Assembly: GCF_001039355.2 (NCBI RefSeq)
Contig: NW_019775432.1
Span: 350,155 to 414,154, forward strand
Source: Lingula anatina
Taxonomy: Eukaryota; Brachiopoda; Lingulata; Lingulida; Lingulidae
DNA: 64,000 nucleotides
Direction: 5' to 3'
Every line of letters starts with the position of its first letter. Within the stretch, counting starts at the first letter, position 1. Position numbers and translations under genes: made by a program. Positions 45,987-57,583 of this stretch are shown here, piece after piece. The notes under the pieces were generated by a model. It was not told the DNA's origin, made no database searches, and saw only the letters and a program-made list of their open reading frames with translations.

Positions 45987-47335
45987 AAACAATAACACAC
46001 ATGCACCGGTCTCTACATTAACCGTCCAGTTAAAGAAGTGCCCCACAATGTCGCTTGATACAGGTATTTTAAAGGCATGCACAAGCAGTGGTCAGGGTGG
46101 GAGTGGTGGTTTCGCCCCCCCCCCCCACCCCCACCCCCATAAAAAATCACCTGATTCCGTAATAGCAATCGCCGCACGGGGATTTTTATGAAATGTGGGA
46201 CTTTACACTGGAAATCCCCTTCGGTAAACACGAGATACTGCAATGCGGGGATTTCCGATGGATATCATTAGATGAAAGGAAAAAATCCCAAATGTGCTTG
46301 CGTCATACCTTCGCGCAGTATATAAAAGAGAGGAGACCAGGCTATCTTCGTTCTTTAGTGTCCTCTGCGAAGATCTATGGAGACTGCGCCTCTAGTTTCA
46401 TACATAGTGCCATTCACAGTCGCGCTGCATTCTACGGACGTACTTGCGTAGAGTACTAGTTTACTGAACACCCAATACTGGGTGATAGAATGGTTACGGG
46501 CATTTCTATGTACAGAATTATTAGTGCCTGTACACGTAGCGGCATCACCTGTGTCTGGCTGCGTCCCTGAAACCGGAGTGGGAGACGGAAACGTCGAAAT
46601 TTCTTCTTACAGCAAAGACTCTACCAAGGCCGCAGGTATTATGATGTGGATATTTCACAGTACAGTACACCAGAGACATATCAGTGAATATCTAGTGAAA
46701 AATTAATCTGCGGTCCTGGTAGAGGGTGTAGTGTTACCATTTTGCATTTACTTACCTTTATTTGTTCAAATTTTGAGGTTGAAAATGACTCTTCTAAGCC
46801 TGTTTTACATAGAGTTTTCCTCTTCGGGATTTAGGCAACTCCTCTCATTGTACATCAGCCTTTCAGTAGTAGTCTGGGATTGAGCTGTGAGGCTCCAAGT
46901 CTATAGCTCTACCGGATTTATTGCTGTATTATTTTCTCAGCCTGAAAACTTTTCCCTGTACATATATCGGCATGTTGTTTTTTTCCCTGCTTTTGCCACC
47001 TCCTCTGAAATTTCAAAATGATTAATATTAATATAGGGTGAAATTCACGACATTTAGGAGTCCTTCTGAAGGCCTCATCATCTCGGAATGGACAAGTGCG
47101 GAACTGTCATTAATTGTATCTCTTACGGAAAATTTAGAAGTACCACCCACACATACACACACAATCACAAAATGTAGGGGGAGTGTCCCCCAACCCCCAC
47201 CCCACCCCACTCCCGGTCAAGCTGACATGTACATTGTAAAATCTCCCTCAACACATCATTAAAAAAAATGTAGAATTCAAATACGCGTAGTTTGTCATGG
47301 AGGCCAATAAAATGAATAAAACTAGCATTCTACAA
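45950..47335. repeat. Tandem promoter-like array, unit 1
   Basis: Starts in an (AAAT)n tract (45950-45987) and ACACATGCACCGGTCTC. It continues through kappaB-like sites, a TATA box, CATTCACAGTCGCGCTGCATTC, GTGTCTGGCTGCGTCCCTGAA and GGTTGAAAATGACTCTTCTAA, and ends near GGAGGCCAATAAA. The same order recurs at 47340-48960 and in part at 48970-49550. A short open frame at 46482-46706 is not conserved as protein in unit 2. Confidence 0.8.
46210..46328 (+). promoter_or_regulatory. Predicted inducible promoter: two inverted kappaB sites and TATA
   Basis: GGAAATCCCC (46210-46219) and GGGGATTTCC (46247-46256) are inverted copies of a canonical kappaB site. TATATAAAAG lies at 46319-46328, followed by a plausible start region (TTCTTTAGTGTCC). 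The arrangement is repeated in unit 2. No convincing coding sequence follows on this strand. Confidence 0.5.
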
Positions 47336-47513
47336 TAAATAAATATAAAAAAACAATACACATGCACCGGTATCCACAATTAACCGTCTGCTATAACTTG
47401 CACGCCACCACAAGGTTCCATCCCATAAAGGCCTTTTATAACACACACACAACAATCACCTGATTCCGAATAGCTCTCCACGGGAATTTTTATGAAATGT
47501 GGGACTTTACACT

Positions 47514-47660
47514 GGAAATCCCCTCAGTAAACACGGCAGTGTAAAACTTCGCCTACGCACATGCGGTACTGCAACAAGGGGATTTTCGATGGTTTGCATG
47601 ATTGGTGGGTATTATTGACGCAAGGAAAAAGTCCCAATGTGACAGCGTTATAATATATAA
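47514..47660 (+). promoter_or_regulatory. Predicted promoter of array unit 2
   Basis: GGAAATCCCC (47514-47523), GGGGATTTTC (47578-47587) and TATAATATATAA (47649-47660) lie in the same order as in unit 1. A short frame after it (MIERIRAFLCIGTVV) looks signal-peptide-like but stops quickly. Confidence 0.4.
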
Positions 47661-48005
47661 CAGAGAAGGGTGAACAGACGACCGTCATTCTTTAGTGCCC
47701 TCTACGTAGATCTGCGCCTTAGTTTCATACACAGTGCCATTCACAGTCGCGCTGCATTCAACGGACCGACTTGCGTACAGTGTTAGTTTACTGAACACCC
47801 AAAACTAGATGATTGAAAGGATACGGGCATTTCTGTGTATAGGTACAGTAGTACCCGTACATAGTGCCATCGCTTGTGTCTGGCTGCGTCCCTGAAGTCG
47901 GATTGGGAGAAGGAAACATCAAATTTTTTTGTTACAGCACAGACTAAAAGGCAGTGTTATTACCCTCCACCAGGGCCGCATTAATTATTATGTGGATATT
48001 TCACA

Positions 48006-48533
48006 GTACACAGATTAGGAGACTATCCCCAGACCCTGTCGTACTAACTGTGGATCGATATATGTCCAAGGGGATTCTCGCTAAATTACAATCAACTAAA
48101 GAGGCTTAGATGTCTGTCACGCCCATTGCAGCAGCTAGAGGTTAATCGATAATCGATTTGCAGCTTCAGTAGGCGTATCAGACGTTTAAGCCGCTTAAGC
48201 TGAAAGCAATTTAGCGAGAAACCGATTGGTGATGGACCGATCCTGTTAGATCGATCTAGGTATGGGAATTCAGTCTAGGAGACCATTCCCAGAGACTATC
48301 CTACAACTTTGGATCGAACTATCTCCGAGTGGATTGTCGCTCAATTGCAATTGACTTGGGTGGCTTAGATGTCTGTCAAGCCTGCTGAGGCTGATAGGGG
48401 TAATTAACTGTCTTTTAGCAGCTTTAGTAGGCGTCCCAGACGTCTAAGCCGCTTGAGCTGAAAGTAATTTAGCGAGAGACCCCGTGGAGATGGACCGTTA
48501 GTGCGATCTAGGGATGGGAACCCAGTCTAGGAG
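48006..48533. mobile_element. Two tandem foldback elements of the GATCGATC family
   Basis: Two head-to-tail copies, about 48006-48273 and 48274-48533, each with AGGAGAC at the junction, GATGTCTGTCA, GTAGGCGT and a GATCGATCTAGG or GCGATCTAGG end. They are related to 40692, 57372 and 58441 but more diverged. Confidence 0.7.
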
Positions 48534-48969
48534 ACAAATCTGTGAATATCTAGTGAAAAATCAATCTCTGGTTCTGGTAGAGGCTACAGTGTTGCCATTT
48601 TGCTTTAACTAATCTTGATGTTTTCAAATTTTGAGGTTGAAAATGACTCTTCTAAACTTAAGCCTGTTTTACATGTAGAGTTTTTCTTCTTCGAGATTTA
48701 GGCAGCTCCTTTCATTGTACATTAGCCTTTTGGTAGTACTCAGGGACTGGGCTGTGAGGCTCCAAGTCTATGGCTCTAACGGGTTTATTGCTGTATTATA
48801 TTCTTGGTCTTCACGTTAAAACAGTTTCCTGTACATATATCGGCTTGTGTTTTCTTCCCTGCTCTTACCACCTCCTCTGAAATATAACATTGTAATACAG
48901 GGTGACATTCACGCCATTTAGAGGTCCTTCTCAAGGAGGCCAAATAAAGTGAATAAAGCTAGTGCTCTG

Positions 48970-49337
48970 CAATAAATAAATGAATAAATAAATATTTTTA
49001 AAAAATCACACATGCACCGGTCTCCACAATTAACCGTATGCCGTGGCTAGCGCACCATCACAAGGCACAATATTTGAGCTACAAGTCTTTTATACCTTTA
49101 TAGGCCTGCACAAGCGGCCGTTCTTTCTGACGGGAAATCCCGATACATGGGGCCGTGCTTTCTAGCGAAAATCCCCGTTACAAGCGGTTGTGCTTTCTGA
49201 CGAAAATCCCCGATTCCAATAATGGCATAGCGTCACTAGAGACACGTGTTCTGGGAAAATTTTAACCATTAATAAATAAACAGTGACTCCACTAAACCCT
49301 TTTAAGGATCACAGATAGCTTTTGCACCAGATTTTAC

Positions 49338-49377
<40 letters not shown>

Positions 49378-49550
49378 GTCTGTGTAAAATTGTACTTGTG
49401 CACCATCATACTGCACGACATCGAACTCTGTCTATGCAGTGCTGCTCATGTCCGAAACAAAAGAAAGAAACTGATTCTATTTATTGCAATCACACGTGAA
49501 TTTACATGAAATTCCCACTGGAAATCGCCTTTACATAGCATCAGCAGGGA
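48970..49550. repeat. Tandem promoter-like array, unit 3 (partial)
   Basis: Begins ACACATGCACCGGTCTCC and carries three kappaB-like half or full sites (GGGAAATCCC near 49131; AAAATCCCCG near 49165 and 49202). It then joins the block shared with 42670-43030. A CA microsatellite lies at 49340-49373. No TATA box as clear as in units 1 and 2. Confidence 0.7.
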
Positions 49551-52150
49551 CTCGCCTTCCACAAGGGTCACAGATGAATTTTCCGTTAGATATTCATAGA
49601 TATAAACTTTTCTGGCTAATCCATGATACAATTCTCCATTTGAGCTAAGATCTAATGAACGGATATTAGATCTTAGATTTGAGAAAAGTGCATGCAATCT
49701 TGGACATAATAACGAATATTATGTGTCCCCTAGCTTCCAAGGGTCTTCTACCCCTCTTTTCCCTTCCCTTATGAAGTATAGCATGCTAAATCAAGCCATT
49801 ACTTGCATCGTTTTGCCCTAAATGCTAAGGCAAATCGGCCTGTTTTTATCTTATATTTAGGTGGTAAAAGCATAGCGTCCCCATACACCCCCTTAGTAAC
49901 ACCCCAAGTTTTGGTTAAGGGAAAACAAAGAAATGTGGGAGAGGTGGGTATAGGCTGCAGAACCTACTGCTGAATCAACAGCCTTTTATTTTAATCGCCT
50001 ATCTCGTTGTCACACCGAGTCTTCTTTATAAGGGATCAAAGAGAAGCCCCCATATCATGACATACTGACTGTGGAATCCCGACATACTAAACTACACCTT
50101 ATTTCCTTATTTTATTTTATTTCATTTCATTCGTTTTGCACTTTTGATATATTATAAAATGCATTATAAGCCCACATTTAACTGATGATGACAAAAAACA
50201 TAAACAATTTTTGATTTACGTTGTCGTAGGAGTAAGTATTACATATTGATCCAAAGTAAGCAGAACGTCTAAACTGTCTCAAGAGGTTTTGCATTTAGAT
50301 CCACTGGAGTCGAGCGTGCCTTGGGTCGGTTGTTTAAGGAGGCCACACTCAGTGGCGGATTTGGGGGGGGGGGGTCAGGGGGGGTCAGGGGGGGTCCTGT
50401 CCCCGTCTTCGGTTTCTGGAAAAAATCACACCAATATTCCCCTCCTGATATTAGAATTTTGAAGAGCTAAACCATAGCTTTAAACTGCACCAAATGGCAC
50501 CGTTTGCCCTCCAAACCGAACCCACAATAAGGGGGGTAGGGTCGGCTTTCCATCAGAGGCCTGTCACTCTTTTTAAAAGAATGGATCCTCTTCAAATAAT
50601 TCTGGATCCACCCCTCACATTCACGACTAGAGGGAAGGCCTTGTTGGTATCATTTAAATGGATGATCACGCCCTGCAAGTTTTGCTGGCTGTGGTCGACC
50701 AGAGCAGTGTCACCTAACAGCTCTCCATGTTGTGGGGAAGCTCCCTTTTACTTACACCGGGCACCACACAACATTAATTAAAAATTTATTTTAAAATAAT
50801 AACACCCCAGGGTTTGGGCACAATGGGCTCACATCTTTGGATAACGCTATCTGTAATACTGCTACAGAGATTCCTAGGTTCCTTGTCTTAAATCCTGCAC
50901 TCGGAAAAGAATGAAACGACTTCATGTTGTAACTTCAACAGAATATATTTTACTACACTAACAGATACATGGTACAAGCCTCTCTCTATCTCCTCTCCTC
51001 TCTCTCTCTCTCTCTCTTTTATCCCGTCTCCTCCTAGATTTAAGTTTACATTTTTTCATACTAAACTTAATCAATTAAACTGTCCATCACATAACTTGAA
51101 AACTAATTGGTTATTTCAGACACATGTCCACCCCCTCATGGTGGGCACCCCCTAATAACTCAATGTAATCAAGCTCGAACAGATTACTATAGCTTGAAAC
51201 AACTGTGAAATATTATCTGAAGTTACTTATACGACATGGCTTCGCAAGTGTGGATTTAACAGACAAAGGCTTCCACTGATTGAATTAATACTACAGCATG
51301 TATGAAATTTTTAAGAGTACTAATTATACCCCTTTTCCCAAACAAGAAAAATGTAATATTTATATGACATTTTTTCTTATATAAATGCCATTGAAATATA
51401 AATTATATTACATAATATACTGTACATTAACATTAACAGTCACGTAAGCCTAATTTCCATGGAAATTACCTGGACATACGCCATAGTATTTAATATTAGT
51501 ATAAACAACATTTTAAAAATTATGTACACTGAAGAATGATAATATCAATAACAATGCTACCTGTATAAGCAACATAAAAGATATGTACATCGGAAGCTTT
51601 GATACTAAGAATATAAGCATCACTATGAGAAGTATTAACATTGAAAGGTTGCAATATATTAATGATAATACTGTGGTGCATATACACAACGAAAGGTTTG
51701 AGGACAGTTAAGGTGATGATAATAATTCAGAACAAGCAACACCTTGAAGAAGCAAATGCAAAACAGTGCTGAGAGCCGGCTGCGCCAGCCCCTCCCTATT
51801 TTATTTATTTATTTTTTTCTTTTTTTTAGGAAGAGGGACATAGGTTTATCCAATGCTCAGTCAGAACAAAAATTATCGAGTTGTCTCTCGACCATTTGCT
51901 TTAACGTTTCTTTATTTTTAACATATATGTCAGTCATTTGTTATTATTTCAAAGTCTATATCTTGCGCGTAGTCAGTTGAAGAGGACATTACTTGGGCAT
52001 TTGTAAGCACACTCTCCAGCCGGACTGCAAAGTTAATGCACGTGCCAAAAGCTGTGATTACAAGCACGCTGTCTTGTGTCCATAGCATTTTGTGTTGAAA
52101 CTGGTTGATTGGAGTCCACTTATTGCACTGTGACTGCCATTTCTTCGTGT
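49551..52150. other. Intergenic with simple repeats and a G-rich element fragment
   Basis: A G-rich piece starting CAGTGGCGGATTTGGGG near 50351 looks like one end of a short transposon; its other end was not found. (CT)n lies at about 50995-51016. A run of AT-rich short direct similarities occurs at 51300-51700 (TAATATTAGTATAAA, GATAATAATTC). No gene seen. Confidence 0.5.
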
Positions 52151-52158
52151 TGCATTTG

Positions 52159-52944
52159 TCACTCTACAACAACTTTACCATTCATTGGGTGAACAGATTG
52201 ACCACTGTGAAGTAGACCATTTTGAGGGTCACCCCTCCAGCAGGAATCCCCATCCACAACCTCAAGTTCTTGTCTCTCTTCAATTTCACCAATTGCTTCT
52301 ACTAAAGACAGTAAATTGGGGAAATCGTCGCCAACACTCTTAAGTCTATTTTCTATCGCTTTTCTCACCGCAATTCTGGAATAACCCATTATTTCAATGA
52401 TTTTCTGGACAGAGGGAGTATCTAACCTAGCTTCTATTTCTCTTGCCTCTATTTGATGGGTGTGTGGGGACCGACCTACTTGGCCTGAAAATTGGCAGTT
52501 GGCGGAATTGCGTTGCAGTATTTCTCTGATGAAAGTCACTCCTTTACACTGTTTCACATACCCACAATTTGGGAACCAACGCGCATGCTCAGTCCATACG
52601 TCATCCTGTGGCTCCCAGTTTCTCAGTTCCCCGCCACAGAAAAAGCATTTTACATTGTCCCCAAAGCCGGCGTAATAGAACCCCGCTATGGAAAGTTCTC
52701 TTGGTGTTTGCCTCTTACTGACGGGCCAGTTTTCAAAAGTCAAAATCCTGTTCTGTTCAATTGCATACTGGGGATGTTTTGGTCTTTCAGTCACTATTGG
52801 GTTATCGTCAAACAATAAATTGTTCTGCTGGGTCGAACTCTGCTCTCGGCTTTGTCTCTGTTGTACAGGCGGACACAAAGAGTAGTATCTTTGTCCTTCA
52901 AAGAGAAAGTTAAAGAAACACAAGAAGAGCGGATTGACATATGT

Positions 52945-52999
<55 letters not shown>

Positions 53000-53415
53000 C
53001 ACTCTTACCTTCGCTGAAACTATCTTGGACTTGAAATGGAATGGACAATCCCTCTTCTTGTGGCACAAAACAAGAATATGGACCCACTTTAATTCATGCA
53101 TTTTTGTCAAAACGGTAAATCTTTTGCTTTTCTAATTAACACTTCAGTTTTTTTATTCAAAGTCAATTTTCGAGAAATTACCTGATGTTAAATTTAAAGT
53201 AGAACCATTCTCAGCACAAAATGAAGAAAATGGTTATCCCATTAACGACAACCACACAATTACAACGAGGTCAAGAAAACACATTATTTGGTAACATTGA
53301 TGATACTGTCTATTTTCTGTCGTTTCTGGTGTGTAACATCTTGTATTGCGGAAGGATTATTCTCCTCATCCTCGCCAAACTTCCTTTTAGTTTTCGTGGC
53401 TCTCTGTGATGGCAT
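52159..53415 (-). CDS. Predicted chimeric protein: KRK-type N-terminal exon fused to BIR + UBA of an IAP (297 aa)
   Basis: Exons 53415-53307, 53056-53009 and 52895-52159. Junctions are GACA|GTATCA ... gccacaag|AAGAGGG and GCGAAG|GTAAGA ... ctttgaag|GACAAAG, all phase 1. Exon 1 (MPSQRATKTKRKFGEDEE, then HQKRQKID) is a paralogue of the N-terminus of the 45178 gene. Exon 2 (LSIPFQVQDSFSEG) matches its PVQVQDGLSD end. Exon 3 starts inside the IAP, just after BIR2 (VQQRQSREQSST). It carries one BIR (CFFCGGE...EHARWFPNC) and a UBA (MGYSRIAVRKAIENRL), then stops (MNGKVVVE) before any RING. BIR1 and BIR2 are absent. The intron before exon 3 is 113 bp and holds the GA/CA repeat. If real, the BIR3-UBA part gains a basic nuclear-type head and loses ligase activity. 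The open IAP frame is certain; the fusion rests on splice signals and phase. Confidence 0.6.
52945..52997. repeat. (CA)n(GA)n microsatellite
   Basis: Adjacent CA and GA tracts inside the short intron of the predicted chimeric gene. Confidence 0.95.
53085..53415. repeat. Tandem duplication of the N-terminal exon, unit A
   Basis: Matches 53445-53787: AATTCATGCATTTT, GTCAAAACGGTA, CTTTTGCTTTTCTAA, AACACATTATTTGGTAA and the exon CTCTCTGTGATGGCATTTT. The acceptor tgtcctacag lies upstream of exon A at the position equivalent to the exon 2 acceptor. Confidence 0.85.
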
Positions 53416-53678
53416 TTTCACTGTAGGACAGAACAAAAATATGGGTTCACTATAATTCATGCATTTTGTCAAAACGGTACATCCTTTGCTTTTCTAACAC
53501 GCGCTTAAGTTTTTAAATTCAAAGTGGGTTTCCGAAAAAAATGCCTGATGCTACATTTAAAATTAATACCACTTTAAGCATAAAATGAAGAAAAGGGTTT
53601 GCCCATTAACTACAACTACACGATTACAACAAGAAAACACATTATTTGGTAATATTGACCGATATATAATTCATGTAC

Positions 53679-53787
53679 TTTCTATTTTCCGTCGTTTCTT
53701 GGGTATAACATCTTGTAATGTACAGGGGTCGTTCTCCCCATCCTCGCCCAACTTCCTCTTAGTTCCTGCGACTCTCTGTGATGGCAT
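53679..53787 (-). CDS. Alternative or duplicate N-terminal exon (KRK type)
   Basis: ATG 53787. It reads MPSQRVAGTKRKLGEDGEN, then DVIPKKRRKIE, ending at a donor (GAAA|GTACAT) in the same phase as exon A. It could serve as an alternative first exon for the 52159 gene or be a leftover of duplication. The two exons differ at several residues while keeping both basic motifs. Confidence 0.45.
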
Positions 53788-54635
53788 TTTGACTGTCAAC
53801 TGGAATAATTCGATTTATTTCTTTTCTGTTGTGGTACATAGATTATCATGAGCTTGTACAATGTGATATACTAATAAAATTGGTGCGTTTCCATTCATTA
53901 ATTAGTATTGGCATTACATGTATACAGGGATAACAACTGTTCATTTTGACCAATAAGTAAATGTTCCTGGGGTAATCAACAATTTTCTCATTTTACCAAT
54001 GGTTTATGAATCCATTTCTACATTCAAATTTAGTCCCTGTTTTTTTCTAGAAGCTTGCTTTTTTGTATCTCTTAAGAGATTATTACAGACTATTGCCATC
54101 TATGGAGGTCACATGGTCGGATGACAAGCAGAGTTTTTAGAATAATTGCACTAACTGCCATTTTTGGTGGAAAAATAAAATATATTATATTTCCTTGAGT
54201 TGTTTACAATTTTTTATTGTGAAATATAGATTTCATACGAAGAGTTCTTATACTTTTAATTTTCTCCATCATTATAGAGCTTTTGCATAAACCAAAAGGG
54301 GTGTTCAGGACCCCTTCCCCGACCACCATTCAAATTCTGCACAGTCCCATGTACTGTACATAACGATACCGCACTGATTGATGTCATAATTTATAGGTGA
54401 AACATCGACTAAGCATAGGAAAAACCAAAGAGCACTCTAAAAGCACAGAACTCGAGCTTGTTGTCATGATTTAGCGGAGTCTTGTCAATTTTAACCCTCT
54501 GTTCAAGTCGATGTGGGACATCAGGTTTGAGGCACGTATCTAGATTTGAATAAAAGGTATATACTATATATATCTTCACCAGTATTTTGTATTTTACCAT
54601 AAATCGGGTTATATATAGTATTTGGAATTAAAAGC
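53788..54635. other. AT-rich upstream region, nothing recognised
   Basis: Should include the promoter of the KRK-type exons on the minus strand; no clear TATA box. 54640-54800 resembles 60020-60130 (CATGGAATTGGAC, CCTAAATGAACG), an older dispersed duplication. Confidence 0.45.
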
Positions 54636-55006
54636 ACTAAAGCACTAAAACTGTAACATTATTAGTATTATTTGTAAACAAAAACATGGAATTGGACTTG
54701 TGACTATTTTTTTTTTTATCAAAAGTGTATATCCAGAGTTTATATACAGGCCTAAATGAACGTATGATCCGCATATGTATCCCAATTAATAAAAAACCTC
54801 TTTGACGCCCCCCCCCCCCCCAGCACCCCCACCCCGCCGCCTTCACATTGCAAATTTGCTTTCTACGCTTGCAGTGTCGGTATTATTATATGTCCATTTT
54901 CTGTGTACGGGGAATTTTTCTGAGGCTTAAAAAAGCGGTTGAAATTAATGGTAACAAAATTCCCCCTGCGCTTGCGCATCCGGTATGCATCGCATAACCT
55001 ATACTT

Positions 55007-55152
55007 GGGGATTTTCGTTGGATTTCCCCGTTCTTGCTCATAGTTAGAAGAAGTGTCTATTTGTGGTTACAAGGGAAATTCCCCAACACATTTTCGGCTG
55101 ATGAATCATCGTCATGCGCACAGATCGATAGTTACCAGCACATATATAAATA
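55007..55152 (+). promoter_or_regulatory. Predicted promoter: three kappaB-like sites and a TATA box
   Basis: GGGGATTTTC (55007-55016), GGATTTCCCC (55020-55029) and GGGAAATTCCCC (55073-55084) precede TATATAAATA (55143-55152). Sequence after it (GTGCGTCTTTGTTTGATG) is a plausible start region. No recognisable coding sequence follows, apart from a short frame at 55273-55455 with no domain. Confidence 0.45.
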
Positions 55153-55512
55153 TCTGCAAGCCGATGTGCGTCTTTGTTTGATGTAGTGGCGGTTGGAGAT
55201 GCAATCGACGCCAGCAACGAGCTGGTCGTGTAGGGCTCGCCGTTAGTTTCTCACCGCTTTTATTCCATTGTTATGTTGGATTCTTTCAGCGCACACATTC
55301 CACGAGGTTCGCATTTACTAGATACTCAACAGTGCGCAAATGAGGAAAGATGCAGTATACTTTCTTTCTCTGTGAATTATTATGACAACAAGGCAAAATT
55401 GACGGCATTTTGCAGTATGTTTCAGACTCGTCCCTTTCTTATATCTAGATATTAAATGGACGAGGGCTGAACCTGTCATTGTTTATTTATATATTATTTT
55501 TAGAATGAAGCT

Positions 55513-56201
55513 TTAAGGCCCCGTCACACTGGAGGCGGAATGAGCAAGAATGCCGTCGGAAAGACAATTCTTTTTAAGTTCCTGGATATACGAAGAGCAT
55601 TTTAAAATTTCTGAGTGCCTTCCAAATATTTTTACCCATTTTTTGTGGCCGGCCCGAATGTTTTTCTCATGCTCGAGTGCATTCCAAGTGGAGAAATATC
55701 AAATGGCATTATCAAGTGTTTTCTAAATGCACTATGAGTGCATTCTAAATTTTCTTAGGGCATTCCGACAGCATTCGAAACATTCTGATCGCGTTCGAGG
55801 GAGAACCGAAATGGCAAGACACTTCAAATCCTGCTAGAATGAGCCGGAATGCAACTCGAATGCATCTGGCTGCTGAAATTCTATTTCAGCCAGAAAGCGA
55901 ACTACACTCGTACGGCATTCGAAGTGAATTTTGAATTTTCTGACTGCATTCTGACAGCATTATCGATATTCCTAGTTTTCCAACTACATTCGAGCTGCAT
56001 TTGCGAGCTAATACAGCCGAAATGTGCACGAATCATTCCAGGCGAATTCAAGCGCATTCTGAATATTCCAACGGCATTCTTACAAGAATTTAGGTCAATT
56101 TGAAATTTCTTTCCGAATGTAGTACGAATTTAGAAAATTCTTCATTCCGGCTGGTTCTGCTTGATTCTTGCTGATTCAGAATAAGTGTGACGGGGACTTA
56201 A
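55513..56201. mobile_element. ~690 bp TTAA-flanked element with GCATTC-rich interior
   Basis: Left end TTAAGGCCCCGTCACACT and right end AGTGTGACGGGGACTTAA are inverted, and both are bounded by TTAA, the target of piggyBac and Kolobok elements. The interior is a degenerate series of GAATGC/GCATTC motifs spaced a few tens of bases apart. No transposase frame. Non-autonomous. Confidence 0.85.
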
Positions 56202-57190
56202 TGGAGAACGCGGTCGCACATAGAATGAGCCCTAAAATATAGGTGTATGGGAATTAAGTGTATAGTAGATACAGACCTCGAGCTCAATCCCTTTAGGACA
56301 GTCTGAAACTATCAGTACATTTTACGTAGACAAAAAGATTCTGCAAGTCGAACTGAGAGAGAAAGAAGAAAGAAAGAGCGAAAGAAAGAAAGAGAGACTG
56401 AGGAAAAAGAGAGAGAGAGAGCATTTTCTAGATTTCCTACCTTTCCCCACTTTCATGCACTGGAGCTGCTTAAATGAATGGTTTGGAGAAGTTTCGTTGC
56501 ACTGCAATTCGCTAATAAATTGAAAATCCCCCTTGAAAACCCCCTTGCATAGCTAGTGGCCTATTTTCCTATTGCACCTTGACATATATTTTTAAGGGGA
56601 ATGGAATTTAACAATAGACTAAAATAGAAATATTGATTTTTTTATTCTAAATATAGCTTTATATACAACACGTTCCACCAGAGGATAGCCAGGTAATGAG
56701 GTCATGAATACCCGGTGTCTGGACAAAAAATGTACAGACATATGCACAGAAAAACTTCGAAACATCCAGAGTATATAGATATGTACCTGTAGATATTTAG
56801 CAAAAAAAAAAACTCTCTGTGCCCCTGGTAGGAGTACAGGATAAGGGTGACATGTACTGCGGTAGTAGGCCTACCTCTCCGATGCTGTTGCACATCGATC
56901 AATATTACATGTTGAATTTAAATAGGTCAAGCCAGTCCCCCATATGATTTTGATTTTAAAGTCAACATGTAATCACTGGCTGCTAAGGGTGGGTTCAGTT
57001 GTGACCAAGTCTGCCATACATTCAACAGGTTAATCAGATATGCGGATCTATCATACATAAAAACTTTCTAACAATTAATTTGTTACTTTCTCCTACTAGC
57101 GTACTTAGGCCTACATACAATTACAAGAAACAGACAGGTAAGAAACACACGTTTATTACGCTGAGGGCGATGCTATGAAAATACGTGCAA
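56202..57190. other. Intergenic, nothing recognised
   Basis: A purine-rich GA/GAAA tract at about 56352-56420. Otherwise AT-rich with only short open frames. Confidence 0.5.
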
Positions 57191-57201
57191 AGATTTCTTA
57201 C

Positions 57202-57303
57202 CTTTGAAGATGTATTTTTTCTGTCGGTCTTTCGGCTTTGCCCTTCACCACTCCGCTGGTTCTTCCTCTTTAAACGCGACAATATGTAATTCGAGAAGCT
57301 GAC
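57202..57303 (-). other. Candidate basic exon (34 codons)
   Basis: Flanked by an acceptor (aactaaatgtag|GTC) and a donor (CAAAG|GTAAGA), 102 nt and phase-neutral. It reads as a basic Ser/Lys/Arg stretch (SRLKRKNQRSGEGQSRKTD). A second possible exon with a KRMLKKEGENKKEEEK stretch lies near 57750-57855 behind the acceptor tgtttttcag. They may belong to another member of the basic, nuclear-type family, but no complete model was found. Confidence 0.25.
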
Positions 57304-57371
57304 CTACATTTAGTTAAAATATTGAGGAATATCATTGGGCGGGGGCGGGGGGGGGGGAAGGGGGGCTCTCT

Positions 57372-57583
57372 CACCCCATTCTCATAGATTAGATCGACCT
57401 ACATTGGATCGACCTAACTCCCTGGGGGTTCACGCTAAATAGCTGTCAGCCGGGCGGTCACGAAAGTTAATTACCCCTTAAAGCTTGTAGTAGGCGGGGA
57501 CGGACACTTAAGGGGGATTATCTGACAGTAATCTAGTGAGACTCCCCGCGGTGATAGATCGATCTAAAAGTTGTGAGAACAGA
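57372..57583. mobile_element. Foldback element of the GATCGATC family
   Basis: Left CCATTCTCATAGATTAGATC and right GATCGATCTAAAAGTTGTGAG ends, with the interior GGGGGTTCACGCTAAATAGC shared with 40692 and 58441. Confidence 0.8.

Larger units (their letters stand above)
47340..48960. repeat. Tandem promoter-like array, unit 2 (interrupted by foldbacks)
   Basis: Second copy of the 45950 unit. The kappaB/TATA block is at 47514-47660. The copy is interrupted at about 48006-48533 by two foldback elements and then resumes (TGTGAATATCTAGTGAAAAA). Confidence 0.8.

Noticed and set aside
46482-46706. 74-codon frame after the 46.3 kb promoter
   Set aside because: It starts at GTG, and the duplicate at 47.8 kb does not keep the frame. 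It could be a first exon but was not called.
52852-53135. Plus-strand Arg/Glu repeat frames
   Set aside because: They read through the GA microsatellite and are not protein-like.
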